A stretch of DNA of 64,000 nucleotides from Siphlonurus alternatus (taxonomy: Eukaryota > Arthropoda > Insecta > Ephemeroptera > Siphlonuridae), in the NCBI GenBank assembly GCA_949825025.1, contig OX463782.1, forward strand, positions 39,946,224 to 40,010,223, in the 5' to 3' direction. Positions 60,701 through 64,000 of this stretch are shown one piece after another. How positions within the stretch are numbered: position 1 is the stretch's first letter; each line of letters begins with the position of its first letter. Both the position numbers and the translations under genes were made by a program. The notes beneath the pieces were generated by a model that did not search any database, had not been told where the DNA came from, and was given only the letters and a program-made list of their open reading frames with translations.

Positions 60701-63700
60701 TTTTTTGCTAAAACGTCTTAAAAACAGCTAAAAAAAACATGAAAAAATTTTTTTTTTAGCTATCAAAAAAATGGCTAAAAAAAAACAAATAAAAACCCTA
60801 AAAAGTGAAAATTTTTTTTGCTAAATCGGATCTAAAATTGCTAAAAACAAAAGAACGTAAAAAATTTATATATTTTTTTTTTTGCTAAAACGTCTTAAAA
60901 ACAGCTAAAAAAAACATGAAAAAATTTTTTTTTAGCTATCAAAAAAAAGTCTAAGAAAAAAACAAATAAAAACCCTAAAAGGTGAAATTTTTTTTTTGCA
61001 TAATCGGATCTATTGCTAAAAACAAAAGAACGTAAAAAATTTATATATTTTTTTTTTTTTGCTAAAACGTCTTAAAAACAGCTAAAAAAAACATGAAAAA
61101 TTTTTTTTAACTATCAAAAAAACGGCTAAAAAAAAACAAATAAAAACCCTAAAAAGTGAAATTTTTCTTTGCTAAATCGGATCTAAAATTGCTAAAAACA
61201 AAAGAACGTAAAAAATTTATTTTTTTTTTTTTTGCTAAAACGTCTTAAAAACAGCTAAAAAAACATGAAAAAAATTTTTTTTTAGCTATCAAAAAAACGG
61301 CTAAAAAAAAACAAATAAAAACCCTAAAAAGTGAAAATTTTTTTTTTGCTAAATCGGATCTAAAATTGCTAAAAACAAAAGAACGTAAAAAATTTATATA
61401 TTTTTTTTTTGCTAAAACGTCTTAAAAACAGCTAAAAAAAACATGAAAAATTTTTTTTTTTAGCTATCAAAAAAATGGCTAAAAAAAAACAAATAAAAAC
61501 CCTAAAAAGTGAAATTTTTTTTTTGCTTAATCGGATCTAAAATTGCTAAAAACAAAAGAACGTAAAAAATTTATATATTTTTTATTTTGCTAAAACGTCT
61601 TAAAAACAGCTAAAAAAAACATGAAAAAAATTTTTTTTTAGCTATCAAAAAAACGGCTAAAAAAAAAACAAATAAAAACCCTAAAAAGTGAAATTTTTTT
61701 TTGCTAAATCGGATCTAAAATTGCTAAAAACAAAAGAACGTAAAAAATTTATATTTTTTTTTTTGCTAAAACGTCTTAAAAACAGCTAAAAAAAACATGA
61801 AAAAATTTTTTTTAGCTATCAAAAAAACGGCTAAAAAAAAAACAAATAAAAACCCTAAAAAGTGAATTTTTTTTTTTGCTAAATCGGATCTAAAATTGCT
61901 AAAAACAAAAGAACGTAAAAAATTTATATATTTTTTTTTTGCTAAAACGTCTTAAAAACAGCTAAAAAAAACATGAAAAAAAATTTTTTTTTAGCTATCA
62001 AAAAAACGGCTAAAAAAAAAACAAATTAAAACCCTAAAAAGTGAAATTTTTTTTTGCTAAATCGGATCTAAAATTGCTAAAAACAAAAGAACGTAAAAAA
62101 TTTATATTTTTTTTTTTGCTAAAACGTCTTAAAAACAGCTAAAAAAAACATGAAAAAATTTTTTTTTTAGCTATCAAAAAACGGCTAAAAAAAAACAAAT
62201 TAAAACCCTAAAAAAGTGAAAATTTTTTTTTGCTAAATCGGATCTAAAATTGCTAAAAACAAAAGAACGTAAAAAATTTATATATTTTTTTTTTGCTAAA
62301 ACGTCTTAAAAACAGCTAAAAAAAAACATGAAAAATTTTTTTTTTAGCTTTCAAAAAAATGGCTAAAAAAAAACAATTAAAACCCTAAAAAGTGAAATTT
62401 TTTTTTGCTAAATCGGATCTAAAATTGCTAAAAACAAAAGAACGTAAAAAATTTATATTTTTTTTTTTGCTAAAACGTCTTAAAAACAGCTAAAAAAACA
62501 TAAAAAATTTTTTTTTTTAGCTATCAAAAAAACGGCTAAAAAAAAAACAAATAAAAACCCTAAAAAGTGAAATTTTTTTTTGCTAAATCGGATCTAAAAT
62601 TGCTAAAAACAAAAGAACGTAAAAAATGTATATTTTTTTTTTGCTAAAACGTCTTAAAAACAGCTAAAAAAAACATGAAAAAAATTTTTTTTAGCTATAA
62701 AAAAAACGGCTAAAAAAAAAAACAAATAAAAACCCTAAAAAGTGAAAATTTTTTTTTGCTTCATCGGATCTAAAATTGCCAAAAACAAAAGAATGTAAAA
62801 AATTTATATATATTTTTTTTTGCTAAAACGTCTTAAAAACAGCTAAAAAAAACATGAAAAATAATTTTTTTTAACTATAAAAAAAACGGCTAAAAAAAAA
62901 CAAATAAAAACCCTAAAAAGTGAAAATTTTTTTTGCTTAATCGGATATAAAATTGCTAAAAACAAAAGAACGTAAAAAATTAATATTTTTTTTTTGCTAA
63001 AACGTCTTAAAAACAGCTAAAAAAACATGAAAAAAATTTTTTTTAGCTATTAAAAAAACGGCTAAAAAAAAAACAAATAAAAACCCTAAAAAGTGAAATT
63101 TTTTTTTGCTTAATCGGATCTAAAATTGCTAAAAACAAAAGAACGTAAAAAATTTATATTTTTTTTTTTTTGCTAAAACGTCTTAAAACCAGCTAAAAAA
63201 AACATAAAAAAAATTTTTTTTAGCTTTAAAAAAAACGGCTAAAAAAAAAAACAAATAAAAACCCTAAAAAGTGAAAATTTTTTTTTGCTAAATCGGATCT
63301 AAAATTGCTAAAAACAAAAGAACGTAAAAAATTTATATATTTTTTTTTTGCTAAAACGTCTTAAAAACAGTTAAAAAAAACATGAAAAAAAGTTTTTTTT
63401 AGCTATCAAAAAAACGGCTAAAAAAAAAACAAATAAAAACCCTAAAAAGTGATATTTTTTTTTGCTAAATCGGATCTAAAATTGCTAAAAACAAAAAAGA
63501 ACGTAAAAAATTTATATATATTTTTTTTTGCTAAAACGTCTTAAAAACAGCTAAAAAAAACATGAAAAAATTTTTTTTTTAGCTATCAAAAAAATGGCTA
63601 AAAAAAACAAATAAAAACCCTAAAAAGTGAAAATTTTTTTTTGCTTAATCGGATCTAAAATTGCTAAAAACAAGAGAACGTAAAAAATTTATATATTTTT

Positions 63701-64000
63701 TTTTTGCTAAAACGCCTTAAAAACAGCTAAAAAAAACATGAAAAAAAATTTTTTTTAGCTATCAAAAAAACGGCAAAAAAAAAACAATTAAAAACCCTAA
63801 AAAGTGAAATTTTTTTTGCTAAATCGGATCTTAAATTGCTAAAAACAAAAGAACGTAAAAAATTTATTTTTTTTTTTTTTGCTAAAACGTCTTAAAAACA
63901 GCTAAAAAAAACATGAAAAAATTTTTTTTTTAGCTATCAAAAAAACGGCTAAAAAAAAACAAATTAAAACCCTAAAAAGTGAAAATTTTTTTTTGCTAAA
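54722..64000 (+). repeat. Tandem satellite array, right arm (same monomer, same orientation)
   Basis: The array resumes in mid-monomer (aagaacgtaaaaaattt) exactly where the left arm stopped, in the same orientation and register, and continues past the window end. It is not a random sample of the family. 54722-56300 matches 28890-30430 and 32391-33930, and 56300-64000 follows 33.9-43 kb block by block with local copy-number differences. Nothing other than satellite is visible in it. Confidence 0.98.
56925..60764 (+). repeat. Tandem duplication of an 11-monomer block (about 1920 bp)
   Basis: Copy 1 is about 56925-58844 and copy 2 about 58845-60764. The text from 57421 and from 59341 is the same at an offset of 1920 bp. 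Shared markers are gaaagtaaaa (58581 and 60501) and ttttgctgcttaatcgg (near 58708 and 60628). The same monomers in the left arm form a 17-monomer unit, so the two arms amplified overlapping but different blocks. Confidence 0.9.

Noticed and set aside
1..64000. accctaaa in every monomer, resembling the plant telomere unit CCCTAAA
   Set aside because: It occurs once per monomer of about 175 bp, never in tandem, and sits in a general A-rich context.
1..64000. CENP-B box as evidence for a centromere
   Set aside because: The conserved monomer blocks contain no TTCG core with the required CGGG, so a CENP-B-type site cannot be claimed.
1..64000. tRNA, rRNA or other structured RNA genes
   Set aside because: None were seen in the island, and the satellite contains none.

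Overview
This window is eukaryotic, repeat-dominated DNA with no intact gene that I can support. About 94% of it is one very AT-rich tandem satellite with a monomer of about 170-178 bp. It fills 1-50768 and 54722-64000, roughly 340 monomers, all in the same orientation. Nearly all CpG, G and C content sits in a few conserved blocks (gctaaaacgtctt, cggct, aatcggatct, gaacgta), separated by A-tracts and T-tracts. The hAT-type inserts, the spliceosomal-looking AG/GTAAG sites and a GCGCATGCGC promoter-type palindrome point to an animal genome. I cannot name the species; an arthropod or other invertebrate is a guess. The array looks like centromeric or other constitutive heterochromatin, which is inference.

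The satellite has structure at several scales. Each monomer is itself three related sub-repeats of about 50, 61 and 64 bp. Each sub-repeat begins GCT, has a second GCTAAAAA block 15-20 bp later, and ends in an A-tract followed by a T-tract. Above the monomer there is no single higher-order period. Successive multi-monomer blocks of 1, 3, 6, 10, 11, 12, 17, 18, 20, 24 and 28 monomers have been duplicated, mostly head to tail, with whole-monomer gains and losses between copies. A larger duplication relates the end of the window to the 27-43 kb region at an offset of about 21-22 kb.

The one interruption, 50769-54721 (3953 bp), is a transposable element inserted inside a satellite monomer. It has 13-bp perfect terminal inverted repeats (CCCTGGTAGCACA) and subterminal GTGGA/TCCAC motifs spaced about one helical turn apart. 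Paralogous copies of the same monomer without the insert lie at 28.89 kb and 32.39 kb. Comparison with these empty sites suggests a 2-bp AA target duplication. The element carries two younger insertions: a hAT-like element of about 1.28 kb (52654-53934) and a 185-bp hAT-like MITE (54372-54556) with 8-bp target duplications differing at one base. The remaining element sequence contains a CpG-rich promoter-like patch and a few short exon-like segments bounded by good splice signals, but no recognisable transposase. I therefore read it as a non-autonomous or degenerate element, possibly carrying remnants of a spliced gene. Its superfamily is not settled.

The array without the insert is repeated elsewhere in the window, so the element appears to have landed after the large satellite block duplication. 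The two nested elements were probably already inside it or arrived later; the sequence alone does not decide this.
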